Origin: Clostridia bacterium
GTDB lineage: Bacteria; Bacillota; Clostridia; Christensenellales; Aristaeellaceae
Assembly: GCA_017470145.1 (NCBI GenBank)
Contig: JAFUFB010000022.1
Coordinates: forward strand, 62,001-126,000
Length of the DNA stretch: 64,000 bases
Direction of reading: 5' to 3'
This document shows positions 54,516 to 63,852 of the stretch, piece after piece (the stretch's first letter is position 1; each line of letters starts with the position of its first letter). Below the pieces are notes generated by a model. It ran no database searches and was not told the DNA's origin. It saw nothing but the letters and a program-made list of their open reading frames with translations. The translations under genes and the position numbers were made by a program.

Positions 54516-55858
54516 GTTCTACGCCAGTGAAGATAATACCCAATAAACAACCCGGAGGTAATGACCCAGGTGACGGGATAGGAGATCACCGTCAGCTTCA
54601 GGCTGGGGTGGGTGGCTACATAGCCCAGCAGCCAAACCAGCCGCAGTACGCAGATGCCGAAGAGGGTAAACAGGGTGGGCACCAGGGTCCGCCCCGCGCC
54701 CCGCAGTGCGCCGGAGAGAATCTCCACGCAGGTATAGGTGAAATAATAGGGCGCGATCATCATCAGGATTTCCATGCCCAGATCGATGACCGCTCCATCG
54801 CTGGCGAAGAGGCCATAAAAGGTTCGCCCGAAAAGGATGAATACAGCGCTGCAAAGCAGGGAGGAGCCGAAAGCCATGGCCAGGCATTGGCGGACGCCCT
54901 GCTTCACCCGGCCAAAGAGCCCGGCGCCGTAGTTCTGGCCTACGAAGGTGGTAATGGCGATGCCGAAGGCGTTGAGAATCATCCATTGGAAGCCATCAAT
55001 CCGCCCCCAGGCGCTCCAGGCGGCGGACACATCCGTTCCAAAGCCATTGATAAAGGCCTGAATCAGCACATTGGAGATGGAATACAGCACGGATTGAAGC
55101 CCGGAGGGCAGCCCGATGCGGACGATGCGTCCCAGCAGATCCGGATGGAACCGGAGCTGCCGCCAATCCAGCCGGAAGGCGGTGGCGGATCGGGTCATGA
55201 CCAGGAGAACGAACACCGCGCTGACCGCCTGGCTCAGGATGGTGGCCCAGGCAGCCCCTGCCACGCCCATATCCAGCCCCATGACGAAAAACAGGTCCAG
55301 CAAAATATTGGTGAGGCAGGCAGCCATCAGAAAATACAGGGGCCGCCGGGAATCGCCGATGGCCCGGAGCAGGCCGGAGCCAATATTATAGATCAGGGAA
55401 GGGATCATGCCCAGAAAATAGATACGGAGATATTGCAGCGCCGGGGCCATGACATCCTCCGGCGTGTTCATCCATCGCAGCATCCAGGGGGAAAGCGCCA
55501 GGCCTGCCACCGTCAGGAACAGCCCGAAGCACAGCGCCAGGGCCATGGCGGTATGAATCGTTCGGAACACATTGCGGTCATCCCGGGCGCCGAAGTATTG
55601 GGAGAGAATCACCGTGCCCCCGGAGGAAAGCCCGACAAAGAAGCCGACGATCAGGTTGATCAGATTGCCAGTGGTTCCACCCACGGCGGCCAGGGCTTCC
55701 TTGCCCACATATTTGCCGACGATCATGGCGTCCGCGGTGTTATAGAGCTGCTGGAAAAAGGTACCCAGCAGAATGGGAAAGAAAAAGAGCAGCAGCTGCT
55801 GCCAGATGACGCCCTCTGTAATACCATGGCCAGTTGGATCCCGATGCCATTTCTTCAT
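54488..55858 (-). CDS. MATE family efflux transporter
   Basis: A 456-residue protein with twelve membrane segments in two related halves. The first half carries FFPILLGTFFQQLYNTADAMIVGK and the second ILNAFGIAITTFVGQNYGAG, both typical of MATE exporters of the DinF/NorM type. It probably exports cationic compounds using Na+ or H+. A consensus minus-strand promoter is at 55908-55936. The last codons are repeated downstream at 54385-54424. Confidence 0.93.
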   Translation of the reverse strand: MKKWHRDPTGHGITEGVIWQQLLLFFFPILLGTFFQQLYNTADAMIVGKYVGKEALAAVGGTTGNLINLIVGFFVGLSSGGTVILSQYFGARDDRNVFRTIHTAMALALCFGLFLTVAGLALSPWMLRWMNTPEDVMAPALQYLRIYFLGMIPSLIYNIGSGLLRAIGDSRRPLYFLMAACLTNILLDLFFVMGLDMGVAGAAWATILSQAVSAVFVLLVMTRSATAFRLDWRQLRFHPDLLGRIVRIGLPSGLQSVLYSISNVLIQAFINGFGTDVSAAWSAWGRIDGFQWMILNAFGIAITTFVGQNYGAGLFGRVKQGVRQCLAMAFGSSLLCSAVFILFGRTFYGLFASDGAVIDLGMEILMMIAPYYFTYTCVEILSGALRGAGRTLVPTLFTLFGICVLRLVWLLGYVATHPSLKLTVISYPVTWVITSGLFIGYYLHWRRTTLSISETN

Positions 55859-55907
55859 GTGCCTGCCTGACTTTCTACCTCAGTTTCCGTGCCCCTAGGG
55901 CAGGGGG

Positions 55908-55936
55908 ATTATAGCATTTCATTGGCTCAGTGACAA
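55908..55936 (-). promoter_or_regulatory. Promoter of the MATE gene
   Basis: Minus-strand TTGTCA and perfect TATAAT with a 17-bp spacer; a CCCC/GGGG hairpin lies in the leader. Confidence 0.8.
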
Positions 55937-56017
55937 CCATTGATTTTATCGATCCATTCATACTGTTGCCTGCTTGTTATGAAGCGTACCGATGATTTGG
56001 AGGAAGGGGAAGAATAG

Positions 56018-56047
56018 TTGACGAGAAAGGCCTGATGATGGTATGAT
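56018..56047 (+). promoter_or_regulatory. Possible promoter of the PIG-L gene
   Basis: TTGACG and TATGAT with an 18-bp spacer, giving a leader of about 160 bases. Confidence 0.45.
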
Positions 56048-56211
56048 CCGGGCGGATGAAGAGATGCTCCAGGATGAATCGATGGATGGCTGAAGGGAAA
56101 GTGGACGATGGCTGAGAAGAAAGATTTGGTGCCCCTCGAATCGTTATATGCAAAACAGCGTTCACCGCGGGGCTGAATGAACACCAGCAGGTTTAAAGTG
56201 GGGGAGAATAG

Positions 56212-58224
56212 ATGGAGAAATCATCGAAACATGATCATGCGCTGAAAGGAACGAAGAAGCTGCTTCTCTGCGCATTGATTAGCATTGAATATACGGTATT
56301 GATAGATATCTTTTGGACGGCTTATGTTAAAATCTACCCACCGGAGTTTATCTTCCCCCTCTTCCTGATCTGCTTGTTTCTGATTTCCTTCTTCCTGCCA
56401 ATGAAAACGATCAAAACCGGAATCATTCGTATCATCGCACCATTGGTACTCATCATGGCTGTCTATCTTCCCTTTTACCTTCCTTTCTACTTCGGGGGTA
56501 CATATCAAGCGTCAGAATTCTATTCAATAGATTTTTTTGCTAATAAAAGAGTAATGATCATAGCTCCGCATGAAGATGATGAGCTCAACATGATGAGTGG
56601 CGTCATAGAAAATTACGTGGAATGTGGCAGCGAAATATTTCCCGTTTTTGTAACAAACGGGGATTATTATGGCATGGGCGAGACCAGAATCAAGGAGGCG
56701 ATTGCGCTTTGGAATTACCTTGGCGTTCCGGAAAATAATATCTTCTTTTTAGGCTATGGGGATACATGGAACAGTCAGGGACCGCATATCTATAATGCAG
56801 CTGCGGACCAGCCATTATTGTCCGCGATCGGGAACAGCAAAACCTATGGTATAGCTACGCACCCGGCTTATCACGATGGAAATAAGTATACAAACCGCAA
56901 TTATGCCAATGATATCAAAGAAATCATCCTGGAAAAGAAACCTGACGTCATCTTTATCAATGATTATGACGCCCATGAGGATCATAAAGCCGTATCCTTG
57001 ATGGCGGAGCGCGTTTTAGGGGAAATATTGCAGTCGGTGCCTGACTATCACCCAATGGTGTACAAGGGCTATGCTTATTCGACTGCGTGGTTTGCTGCTG
57101 ATGATTTTTTTTCCATCAATATCAAAAGCACAAGGAACCCCGAAATCTCAGCGTATGAACCAATGGTGTATCATTGGGAGGAAAGAACCAGGCTTCCTGT
57201 CCATAAAAAATCAGTGTCACGGTCGATGTTGAAAAATCATTCCTTCAAGGCCTTGAAATTCTATCGATCCCAGTATGCCACCTGGTATGCCAGCAGGGTG
57301 ATCAATGGTGACAAGGTTTTTTGGCAAAGAAGAACCGATTCCCTGTTATATAATGCGGCGTTCCAGGCTTCGTCGGGGGATGCCTCCCATCTGGCCGATT
57401 TTATGCTCCTTGATTCCACGGACATCAATGACAGATCTCATTTGCCTCTTGACGGAATATGGACGCCAGACAGGAATGACCCAGAAAAAACAATTCAAAT
57501 CCAGCTGCAAGAACCCTCTGATATTTCGAGGATCAACATACATGACAATCCCTCGCTAAATGATAACATCACCAATATACTCATTTCCTTTAGCGATGGC
57601 TCGACCATGGAAACAGGTAGGCTGAGCAAGAATGGTGCTACCACCGTGATCGATGTCAATAAACAGAATATCAACTCTTTTTCCCTTCAGATTCTTTCCT
57701 ACGAAGGGAAGAATCCTGGCATCAGCGAAATAGAAGCGTTCCAGTCTTTCGAGCGGAAGGATCGTACATTTATAAAAACGATCGATTCGGAAGATAATTT
57801 TGTATATGATTATATCACTGAAAATGAGTCCACGGAGTTTACGCTCTACTCAAACAATCAGATTCCAGAGCTTTCGGATCAGAATTATGCTGTCATTTGC
57901 GATAATGACAAATGCAGCTCTGTGATCGAGAATCAAAAAATAGTGGTAACCTGCCCTGAATCCCAATCCTGCACTGTCACAGTATGCGATCTTTCCTCAG
58001 GATTGAAGGATGAAATCAAGGTAAGCAACCCAGGTGCGATATACAGAAAAATACTATCCGTAGGCCAGCAAATAGAAAGTGATTACTATGATTTTGTGAT
58101 TTGTAATGGCTATGAACAAACAACTACCTATCGGTTTATTCAAATGTCTATTGACTTTTGCAAACCCCTTTGGGATAGAATCATCATACGCCTGGTTGCT
58201 ATCAAGCACTGGATAGGTTGGTGA
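56212..58224 (+). CDS. Membrane-anchored PIG-L family deacetylase
   Basis: The 670-residue protein has an N-terminal region with about three membrane segments (residues 18-95). The PIG-L domain follows, with the zinc motif APHEDDE at 118-124 (the usual form is AHPDDE, so the proline position is changed) and a second site DAHEDHKAV. The PIG-L fold typically removes acetyl groups from N-acetyl sugars. The C-terminal half looks like beta-sandwich domains (TIQIQLQEPSDISRINIHDN), perhaps carbohydrate-binding. The gene is clearly AT-richer than the core, suggesting recent acquisition. The substrate may be a surface polysaccharide. Confidence 0.85.
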   Translation: MEKSSKHDHALKGTKKLLLCALISIEYTVLIDIFWTAYVKIYPPEFIFPLFLICLFLISFFLPMKTIKTGIIRIIAPLVLIMAVYLPFYLPFYFGGTYQASEFYSIDFFANKRVMIIAPHEDDELNMMSGVIENYVECGSEIFPVFVTNGDYYGMGETRIKEAIALWNYLGVPENNIFFLGYGDTWNSQGPHIYNAAADQPLLSAIGNSKTYGIATHPAYHDGNKYTNRNYANDIKEIILEKKPDVIFINDYDAHEDHKAVSLMAERVLGEILQSVPDYHPMVYKGYAYSTAWFAADDFFSINIKSTRNPEISAYEPMVYHWEERTRLPVHKKSVSRSMLKNHSFKALKFYRSQYATWYASRVINGDKVFWQRRTDSLLYNAAFQASSGDASHLADFMLLDSTDINDRSHLPLDGIWTPDRNDPEKTIQIQLQEPSDISRINIHDNPSLNDNITNILISFSDGSTMETGRLSKNGATTVIDVNKQNINSFSLQILSYEGKNPGISEIEAFQSFERKDRTFIKTIDSEDNFVYDYITENESTEFTLYSNNQIPELSDQNYAVICDNDKCSSVIENQKIVVTCPESQSCTVTVCDLSSGLKDEIKVSNPGAIYRKILSVGQQIESDYYDFVICNGYEQTTTYRFIQMSIDFCKPLWDRIIIRLVAIKHWIGW

Positions 58225-58285
58225 ACTCTACGCGATACTTCGCTAAAAAGAAACGTGATTTTGCAGCCTTCAAGCATGATAGACA

Positions 58286-58315
58286 TCAGTTTTAAAACTG
58301 ACAGTTTTAAACTGA
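58286..58315. repeat. Palindromic repeat upstream of the AAA/PD-(D/E)XK gene
   Basis: Contains the perfect 16-bp palindrome TCAGTTTTAAAACTGA (58286-58301) followed by CAGTTTTAAACTGA. The same element occurs at 61684-61728, upstream of the second ATPase gene. Confidence 0.75.
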
Positions 58316-58361
58316 TATATGCGGAGGCAGAATTGAGCAGAATTGAGAAGGCAGTTTTTCC

Positions 58362-58390
58362 TTGCTCTTTTGAAGGCTCTTTGATACAAT
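58362..58390 (+). promoter_or_regulatory. Promoter of the AAA/PD-(D/E)XK gene
   Basis: TTGCTC and TACAAT with a 17-bp spacer, 47 bp downstream of the palindromic repeat. Confidence 0.6.
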
Positions 58391-58438
58391 GACCACGAAC
58401 GCAGGAAAGGTAAATTCCTGGTGGGAGGAGGGAAACGG

Positions 58439-60115
58439 ATGTCAATTAAGATCAGATCTTCTTTTGATTCCTTTCGAGCGCTGCGAGAGAGCGGCAGCTA
58501 TTACATCGACAAAACGGAAGTGATCCGAGATTTTCTGGAAGATCATTTTGAAAGAACCGTTCTGTTTGCCCGCCCTCGAAGATTTGGTAAATCAATGACC
58601 ATGACGATGTTTCGCGATTTTCTTGACGTTCGGCAAAACAGTCGGGAAATCTTTCAAGGCCTGAATATCATGCGTCATCCGGATTTGGTCAAAGATTATA
58701 TGAATCAGTATCCGGTGATTTTTCTCTCCCTGAAGGAAGTGTATGGCATAGACTATGATGCTGCTTTCGCCAATTTAAAACTTATTCTTTCTGAATTGTG
58801 CAAGGAATACGACGAGCTGCTGCAGAGTGAGAAGGTAAGCGAGGAAGATTTGGAACTTCTTCGGCGCTTCAGAAGGCAGGAAGCAGATGAAGCGAATACG
58901 ATCGCGTCCTTAAGCGTACTGGCTCGTATGTTGAATGCTTATTATCATCATCCAGCTTTTATCATCATTGATGAGTATGATGTTCCCATGGCCAAATCCC
59001 ATGGAACCTCAAGCTATGATCGGGTTCGTGGAATGATTGAGCACATGTTGAGCTATGTCTGCAAGACGAACGATAACGTGAAAGCTGTTATGCTGTCCGG
59101 ATGCCTGTATACTGTTAAGAACAGCACCTACACCGGCGTGAACAATATTGTTCCATACACCATCCTTTCCCCGATGTTCGCTTCCGCTATTGGGTTTACA
59201 GACGAAGATGTAAGCAAGTTGCTGGAAGACGCCGGCCTGCCAGATCTATATGAAACTGTCGAGGAATGGTATGATGGGTATATCTTTGGCAGAGAAAGAA
59301 TGTATTGCCCCTGGGATGTGTTATCCTTTGTGAAATCGAAGCTGGATGGATCCTACAGCGAGGAGATGGGGCCGGAAAGCTACTGGACCAACACTTCGGA
59401 AATTTCTCAAAATCTGATTCACGGATTTTTAGGGAGAACACCTAACGCGCATGCGCAGTTCGAGGAGCTGCTGGCTGGTAAATCAATTTACTGTAGAATT
59501 AATGAGTTCGTTCCATACCATCTGATTCATGAAAACGGAGAAAAACTGTGGTCAGCGCTGGTGGAAACCGGATATTTAACCAAAGCAACTACTGAGAAAT
59601 CTGCTATAATGCCGCTGCGGATTCCAAACCGCAGCATCCAGCTGGTATTCCGGCAGGAGGTTTGGAACTATTTCAATGATAAAGTGAATAACATTTTTAT
59701 CCGAGATCTGGTAGACGCGTTATGGGCAGGGGAAATACGCATCGCGCAGGAAGCGCTGAACCAGATTTTAGAGGCCACGCTTTCCTTCTATCATGAATAC
59801 CATGAGTACAGTTATCATCTGATCCTGGATGGCTTTTTTACTGGGCTGGGATATGTGGCGCTGTCCGAATTGGAAACAGGATATGGTCGCAGCGATCTGA
59901 TTATTCAAGATCCGGTCAGAAAAAGGTGCCTGATTCTGGAATTGAAGCACGTGAAAGAAGAAAATGAGATGCAGGCCGCCTTGACTGAAGCGAAAAGTCA
60001 GATTGTGCAGAAGAAATACGAAAGCAAGATGATCTATGAAGGATATACCAGCCGCCTCAGGTATGCGATGAGTTTCTGCCATAAGCAAGCGATAATTGCA
60101 AAGGTGAGTTCATGA
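58439..60115 (+). CDS. AAA-ATPase-like protein with C-terminal PD-(D/E)XK nuclease-like domain
   Basis: The ATG at 58439 follows GGGAGGAGGG. The 558 residues begin with the AAA-ATPase_like domain: YYIDKTEVI, then the Walker A variant ARPRRFGKS (residues 44-52) and a Walker B-type IIIDEYDVPMAKS. The C-terminal part carries GYGRSDLIIQD...LILELKHVK, a PD-(D/E)XK-type metal-site pattern. Such proteins are multi-copy in gut Firmicutes and Bacteroidetes and are of unknown function; links to mobile elements or defence are inferred. The region is AT-richer than the core. Confidence 0.87.
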   Translation: MSIKIRSSFDSFRALRESGSYYIDKTEVIRDFLEDHFERTVLFARPRRFGKSMTMTMFRDFLDVRQNSREIFQGLNIMRHPDLVKDYMNQYPVIFLSLKEVYGIDYDAAFANLKLILSELCKEYDELLQSEKVSEEDLELLRRFRRQEADEANTIASLSVLARMLNAYYHHPAFIIIDEYDVPMAKSHGTSSYDRVRGMIEHMLSYVCKTNDNVKAVMLSGCLYTVKNSTYTGVNNIVPYTILSPMFASAIGFTDEDVSKLLEDAGLPDLYETVEEWYDGYIFGRERMYCPWDVLSFVKSKLDGSYSEEMGPESYWTNTSEISQNLIHGFLGRTPNAHAQFEELLAGKSIYCRINEFVPYHLIHENGEKLWSALVETGYLTKATTEKSAIMPLRIPNRSIQLVFRQEVWNYFNDKVNNIFIRDLVDALWAGEIRIAQEALNQILEATLSFYHEYHEYSYHLILDGFFTGLGYVALSELETGYGRSDLIIQDPVRKRCLILELKHVKEENEMQAALTEAKSQIVQKKYESKMIYEGYTSRLRYAMSFCHKQAIIAKVSS

Positions 60116-60265
60116 CAGCGTATTCAATGTGGTACTCTCCACTGGCTATCTGGCAGCTACATCCTTTGTTGGAAAAACTATCCAGGCCAGGATTCCTAAT
60201 CGGTGGTTATGGAATCTTTGCTGTAAATCCAATGCAGGTTGATGGTGGAAGCGATTGGATGGCTC

Positions 60266-61639
60266 TTAAAGCTGATCAATCAATACCAAATCTTGATTCT
60301 GAAGTCGCTTCAGCTCCTCAGTAAAACCGCTTTTGCTTGCCAGCAGGTATGTGATCTTCCGACCCTTGATGGGCATGAACTGACTCTTCAGCTGTAGAAA
60401 GGTCAATTCATTCACACCGACCTGCTTGTTGCGGTATTTGCATTCGCCTATTACGATATTTTTGTCGTTAAAGGCAACGACATCAACCTCGCTCTCTTTC
60501 CAGGAGCCATTTTCCTGAATGTTTCCCCACCACTTACCGATGACCTTTGGCATAAACGGGATAACGCCTTGCAATCCATAATGAAAGCACTGACCTCGGA
60601 TAATCATCTCGTATACAAAGCCGAGGTATTCATGATACTGATCGTTCAGAATAAAGGGCATTGCGTCGCCGTGCAGAGTAGTGATCATGGAAATATTCGG
60701 TTCGATAAACGTATAGTGAAAGCGATAGAGCAGGTCGCTGATCATATACCGATTCGTCTTCTGCTTCGCGGCCAGGGGATTCACGACCAGCGAAATAATA
60801 TTTAGATCAATCAGCTTGTTCAGGTATCCAAATACGGCCCGCTGGTCCAGTCCGCTGCGCTCTGCGATCTGGCTTGATTCCTTCTCTCCCGCGCCGATGG
60901 CGCGCAGAATAGCTACATAGGTGGAAACCTCCCGCAGTTCCTGCATCAACAGGTTTTCCGCCTCGTGAAGCATTTCGCCTCCAGGCTGGAAAAACAGGGC
61001 CTTATCACCTTCCTGGACGGATGAATACTGCTTATACAGCATCACGTACAGGGCTACCCCGCCTGTGCGAGCGTACACGGCCACCGCTTCCTCAAAGGAA
61101 GGAAACAGACGATGAACCTCCTGGAAGGAAAACGGTTGTAATTCAATGATCCGCTGGAAGCGGCCATACAGTGGCGCTTCCCGGTCCCCAATTTGCCTCT
61201 TCATAAAGGAGAGACTTGATCCCAGCAGAATCAATTTGTTTTTCCCTAATCCATGATCGATAATCCATTGGAATTCTACCGCGGCGTCTTCATTTTTCTT
61301 GGCCAGGAAGGGGAACTCATCGATCATGAAGATTTTTCCCTCCACGCCTGTCTGGGTCAGATACAAAAAGACTTCGCGAAATGTTTCCGCACGCTTCAGG
61401 AGACTGGAGTCTGCGACAAAAGCCTGAACGATTCCAATGAAGTCCTTTAAGCAGGTCTGATAGTGGTAGCTTGTACACTGATAATATACGCATTGTCCCT
61501 TCTCTGCGGATTGATAATATTCCATGATCAGGCTGGTTTTCCCAGTCCGCCGACGCCCATAAACAGCCATGGCCTTGTCCATGTCACTGGCTACAAACTG
61601 CTTTAAAACAGCCTTTTCCTCTTCTCTGAAGTAAAACAT
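60266..61639 (-). CDS. Archaeal-type ATPase with DUF234 nuclease-like C-terminus
   Basis: The start at 61639 (MFYFREEEKAVL) is chosen because GGAGGTGAT lies just upstream on the minus strand; an in-frame extension to 61702 would read through the palindromic repeat. The 457 residues contain Walker A GRRRTGKTS (28-36), a Walker B-like IFMIDEFPFL, a winged-helix region (ERSGLDQRAVFGYLNKL) and the DUF234 end with EVDVVAFNDKN...IGECKYR, a restriction-nuclease-like pattern. The function is unknown. It is convergent with the AAA gene at 58439; the 150-base space between them holds no convincing gene. Confidence 0.87.
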   Translation of the reverse strand: MFYFREEEKAVLKQFVASDMDKAMAVYGRRRTGKTSLIMEYYQSAEKGQCVYYQCTSYHYQTCLKDFIGIVQAFVADSSLLKRAETFREVFLYLTQTGVEGKIFMIDEFPFLAKKNEDAAVEFQWIIDHGLGKNKLILLGSSLSFMKRQIGDREAPLYGRFQRIIELQPFSFQEVHRLFPSFEEAVAVYARTGGVALYVMLYKQYSSVQEGDKALFFQPGGEMLHEAENLLMQELREVSTYVAILRAIGAGEKESSQIAERSGLDQRAVFGYLNKLIDLNIISLVVNPLAAKQKTNRYMISDLLYRFHYTFIEPNISMITTLHGDAMPFILNDQYHEYLGFVYEMIIRGQCFHYGLQGVIPFMPKVIGKWWGNIQENGSWKESEVDVVAFNDKNIVIGECKYRNKQVGVNELTFLQLKSQFMPIKGRKITYLLASKSGFTEELKRLQNQDLVLIDQL

Positions 61640-61683
61640 CGCAGAAATCACCTCCAAGATGATATTCGTGTTCATTATAGTCA

Positions 61684-61728
61684 TCAGTTTTAAAACTGTC
61701 AAATCTAAAACTGACAGTTTTAAAACTG
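61684..61728. repeat. Palindromic repeat upstream of the DUF234 ATPase gene
   Basis: Contains TCAGTTTTAAAACTG (61684-61698), a degenerate CTAAAACTGA unit and CAGTTTTAAAACTG (61715-61728). It matches 58286-58315 and lies about 45 bases before the DUF234 gene start. Confidence 0.75.
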
Positions 61729-61769
61729 ATTGAGAGAGCGGAAATCAAAAATGGGTGCCATTGCCCGCC

Positions 61770-61798
61770 TTGCCAAACGGCGGGCAAAATCATATAAT
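61770..61798 (+). promoter_or_regulatory. Promoter of the CotH gene
   Basis: TTGCCA and perfect TATAAT with a 17-bp spacer. The -35 box lies in the loop of a perfect inverted repeat (TTGCCCGCC at 61761 with GGCGGGCAA ending at 61787). Confidence 0.8.
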
Positions 61799-61846
61799 GA
61801 TCCGAGCTCGGAGACGAGGACAACGCTCGCTGGAGGAGGGATCGGA

Positions 61847-63817
61847 ATGCGGAAGGCAGGGTTTGGGGCCATGGTTTTGGTCCTGCTTTGTTTGGCGATT
61901 CCGGCCTCGGCGGACATCATTATCAACGAGGTCATGGCCAGCAATGGGTACTTCGAGAGCGGCCATGCCTATGACTGGGTGGAGCTGTATAACAACGGCA
62001 AAAGCACGGTGGATCTTTCTGGATGGCACTTCAGCGACAGCAAAAAGGAGCCTGATCGATTTACCTTCCCGGCGGGGACGAAGCTGCAGGCGGGAAAATA
62101 CCTGACCATCTGGTGTACGGGGGAGGCGGACATCGCGCCGGGAAAGGGCACGAATCTGTACGCTCCCTTCGCCATCTCCTCCAAGGGGGAAAACCTGATT
62201 CTCTCCGACAGCGAGGGGATGGAGATTCAGAAGATTAAGCTGCCGGACCAGTATGGCTGCGTCAGCTATGGGCTGCCTCTGGGCGGGGAGGAGTATGGCT
62301 TTTTCGAGAACCCCACCCGGGGGGCGAAGAATGATTCGACGGCTTATGCCAGCCGGACGGAAACGCCGAGGCTGAAAACCGCCGGTGGGTTCTATCACGA
62401 CAGCCTGCGGATCACAGCCGAGGGGCCGGAGGGCGCGACCCTGCGATACACCACGGACGGAGCCACTCCCACGGAGAAAAGCAAGGCTTTTCCAGCGGAG
62501 GGGCTCACCATCCAGAAAACCACGGCACTGCGGATCAAAGCCTTTCGACCGGGGGAGGTATCCTCGGAGACTGTCAGCGCCACCTACTTCATCGACGACG
62601 ATCCCCTGACGCCCATCGTCTCCCTGATCTCCGACAACAAATATCTTTTCAGCTCCAAGACGGGCATCCTGGTAAAGGGGAGCGGCTCCACGCCCAATTA
62701 TTCCAAGGGGTGGGAATATCCTATCAACATCGAATACTTCACCCAGGGCGGGGAGACTCAGGTCAACCAGATGGGTACCTTCACCGCCAGCGGCCACAGC
62801 GCCCGGGTCAACGCCCAGAAGAGCATCGCCCTCTATGCCCGCAAGGCCTGGGGGACGGATCGGTTCTACTTCAACCCTTTCCCCACCCGGGAATACGACA
62901 GCTACAAGAGCCTGCTGCTGCGAGCGGCGAATTCCGACGCTTACGCCACACGGCTGCGGGACATCGTGGCCAGCTCCCTGGCGGAGGGGCAGGGGATTCT
63001 GTACCAGGATCACGTGGTGATTCAGGTTTACATCAACGGGGAATATTACGGCCACTACAATCTGCGGGAAAAGATCAACAAATACTTCATCGCCCAATAC
63101 GAGGGCGTCACGGCGGAGGAGGAGATCGACCAGATCGATATCCTGGCCCGGACGGGGACGGATCAATTCCTGCAAAATGGGGACAACACGGACTGGCTGG
63201 CGCTGTGCGATTTCTGCAAAAAGCAGGATCTGAATGTGCCGGAGAACCTGGCCTATGTGGAGGAACGGCTGGACATCGATTCCCTGTTCACCCACGCGGC
63301 CTTCGAGATCATCCTGGGGAACGTGGACTTCACCAACGTGCGGGTATACCGGGTGCCGGGGGGAAAATGGCGAATGCTGCTGTTCGACGTGGAGGCCTGC
63401 TGGCGGGGGCTGGACAAGACGCCCATCGAATATTACATCAAGCCGGTGAGCGGCAAAATACAGGGCTTCCGGCATGAGCCGCTGAACGCGCTGCTGAAGG
63501 TGCCGGAATACAAGGACAAATTCCTTCGGCGGGTGGCGGAGCTGATGGAAACCGTGTTCCGATGGGACAATGTGGAGGCTCACTTCGACGAGGTCATCGC
63601 TCAACTGGAGCCCATCCTGCCCAGGCACATCGCCCGATGGAAGAACATGAAGATCAGCAATTGGCAAAAGAACATCAAGGCCACGAAGTATTATGCCCGG
63701 GTTCGGCCCCGGAAGATTCCCTCGCTGCTGAAGACCGCCATGAAGCTGACGACGGCGGAGGTAGAGGAATACTTCGGCCACGCGCTGGCCGTGCTGGAAG
63801 AATACAATGTGCAGTAG
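61847..63817 (+). CDS. Exported CotH-type protein with lamin-tail domain
   Basis: The ATG at 61847 follows GGAGGAGGG and starts a signal peptide (ends PASADI). The 656 residues hold a lamin-tail domain (IIINEVMASNGYF, DWVELYNNGKSTVDLSGWHF), a chitobiase/FN3-like segment (LRYTTDGATPTE), and the CotH domain (RVNAQKSIALYARKAWG, VIQVYINGEYYGHYNLREKI, FEIILGNVDFTNVRVYR, MLLFDVEACW). CotH proteins in spore formers are secretory-pathway-like protein kinases; this LTD-CotH form is widespread in Clostridia with unknown targets. It is cell-surface or secreted. Confidence 0.88.
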   Translation: MRKAGFGAMVLVLLCLAIPASADIIINEVMASNGYFESGHAYDWVELYNNGKSTVDLSGWHFSDSKKEPDRFTFPAGTKLQAGKYLTIWCTGEADIAPGKGTNLYAPFAISSKGENLILSDSEGMEIQKIKLPDQYGCVSYGLPLGGEEYGFFENPTRGAKNDSTAYASRTETPRLKTAGGFYHDSLRITAEGPEGATLRYTTDGATPTEKSKAFPAEGLTIQKTTALRIKAFRPGEVSSETVSATYFIDDDPLTPIVSLISDNKYLFSSKTGILVKGSGSTPNYSKGWEYPINIEYFTQGGETQVNQMGTFTASGHSARVNAQKSIALYARKAWGTDRFYFNPFPTREYDSYKSLLLRAANSDAYATRLRDIVASSLAEGQGILYQDHVVIQVYINGEYYGHYNLREKINKYFIAQYEGVTAEEEIDQIDILARTGTDQFLQNGDNTDWLALCDFCKKQDLNVPENLAYVEERLDIDSLFTHAAFEIILGNVDFTNVRVYRVPGGKWRMLLFDVEACWRGLDKTPIEYYIKPVSGKIQGFRHEPLNALLKVPEYKDKFLRRVAELMETVFRWDNVEAHFDEVIAQLEPILPRHIARWKNMKISNWQKNIKATKYYARVRPRKIPSLLKTAMKLTTAEVEEYFGHALAVLEEYNVQ

Positions 63818-63852
63818 CTGTTGTTCGATGGATGGGAAAGAGGGAGGAACCA

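Larger units (their letters stand above)
55859..56211. other. 353-base intergenic region between divergent MATE and PIG-L genes
   Basis: It holds the minus-strand MATE promoter (55908-55936) and a possible plus-strand promoter (56018-56047). I see no gene or strong repeat in the rest. Confidence 0.6.

Noticed and set aside
55927-56184. An 85-codon minus-strand open frame before the PIG-L gene
   Set aside because: No ribosome site, overlaps the MATE promoter region and has no family pattern.
60112-60324. A 70-codon open frame between the two convergent ATPase genes
   Set aside because: No clear ribosome site, overlaps both neighbouring genes, and shows no recognisable protein pattern.
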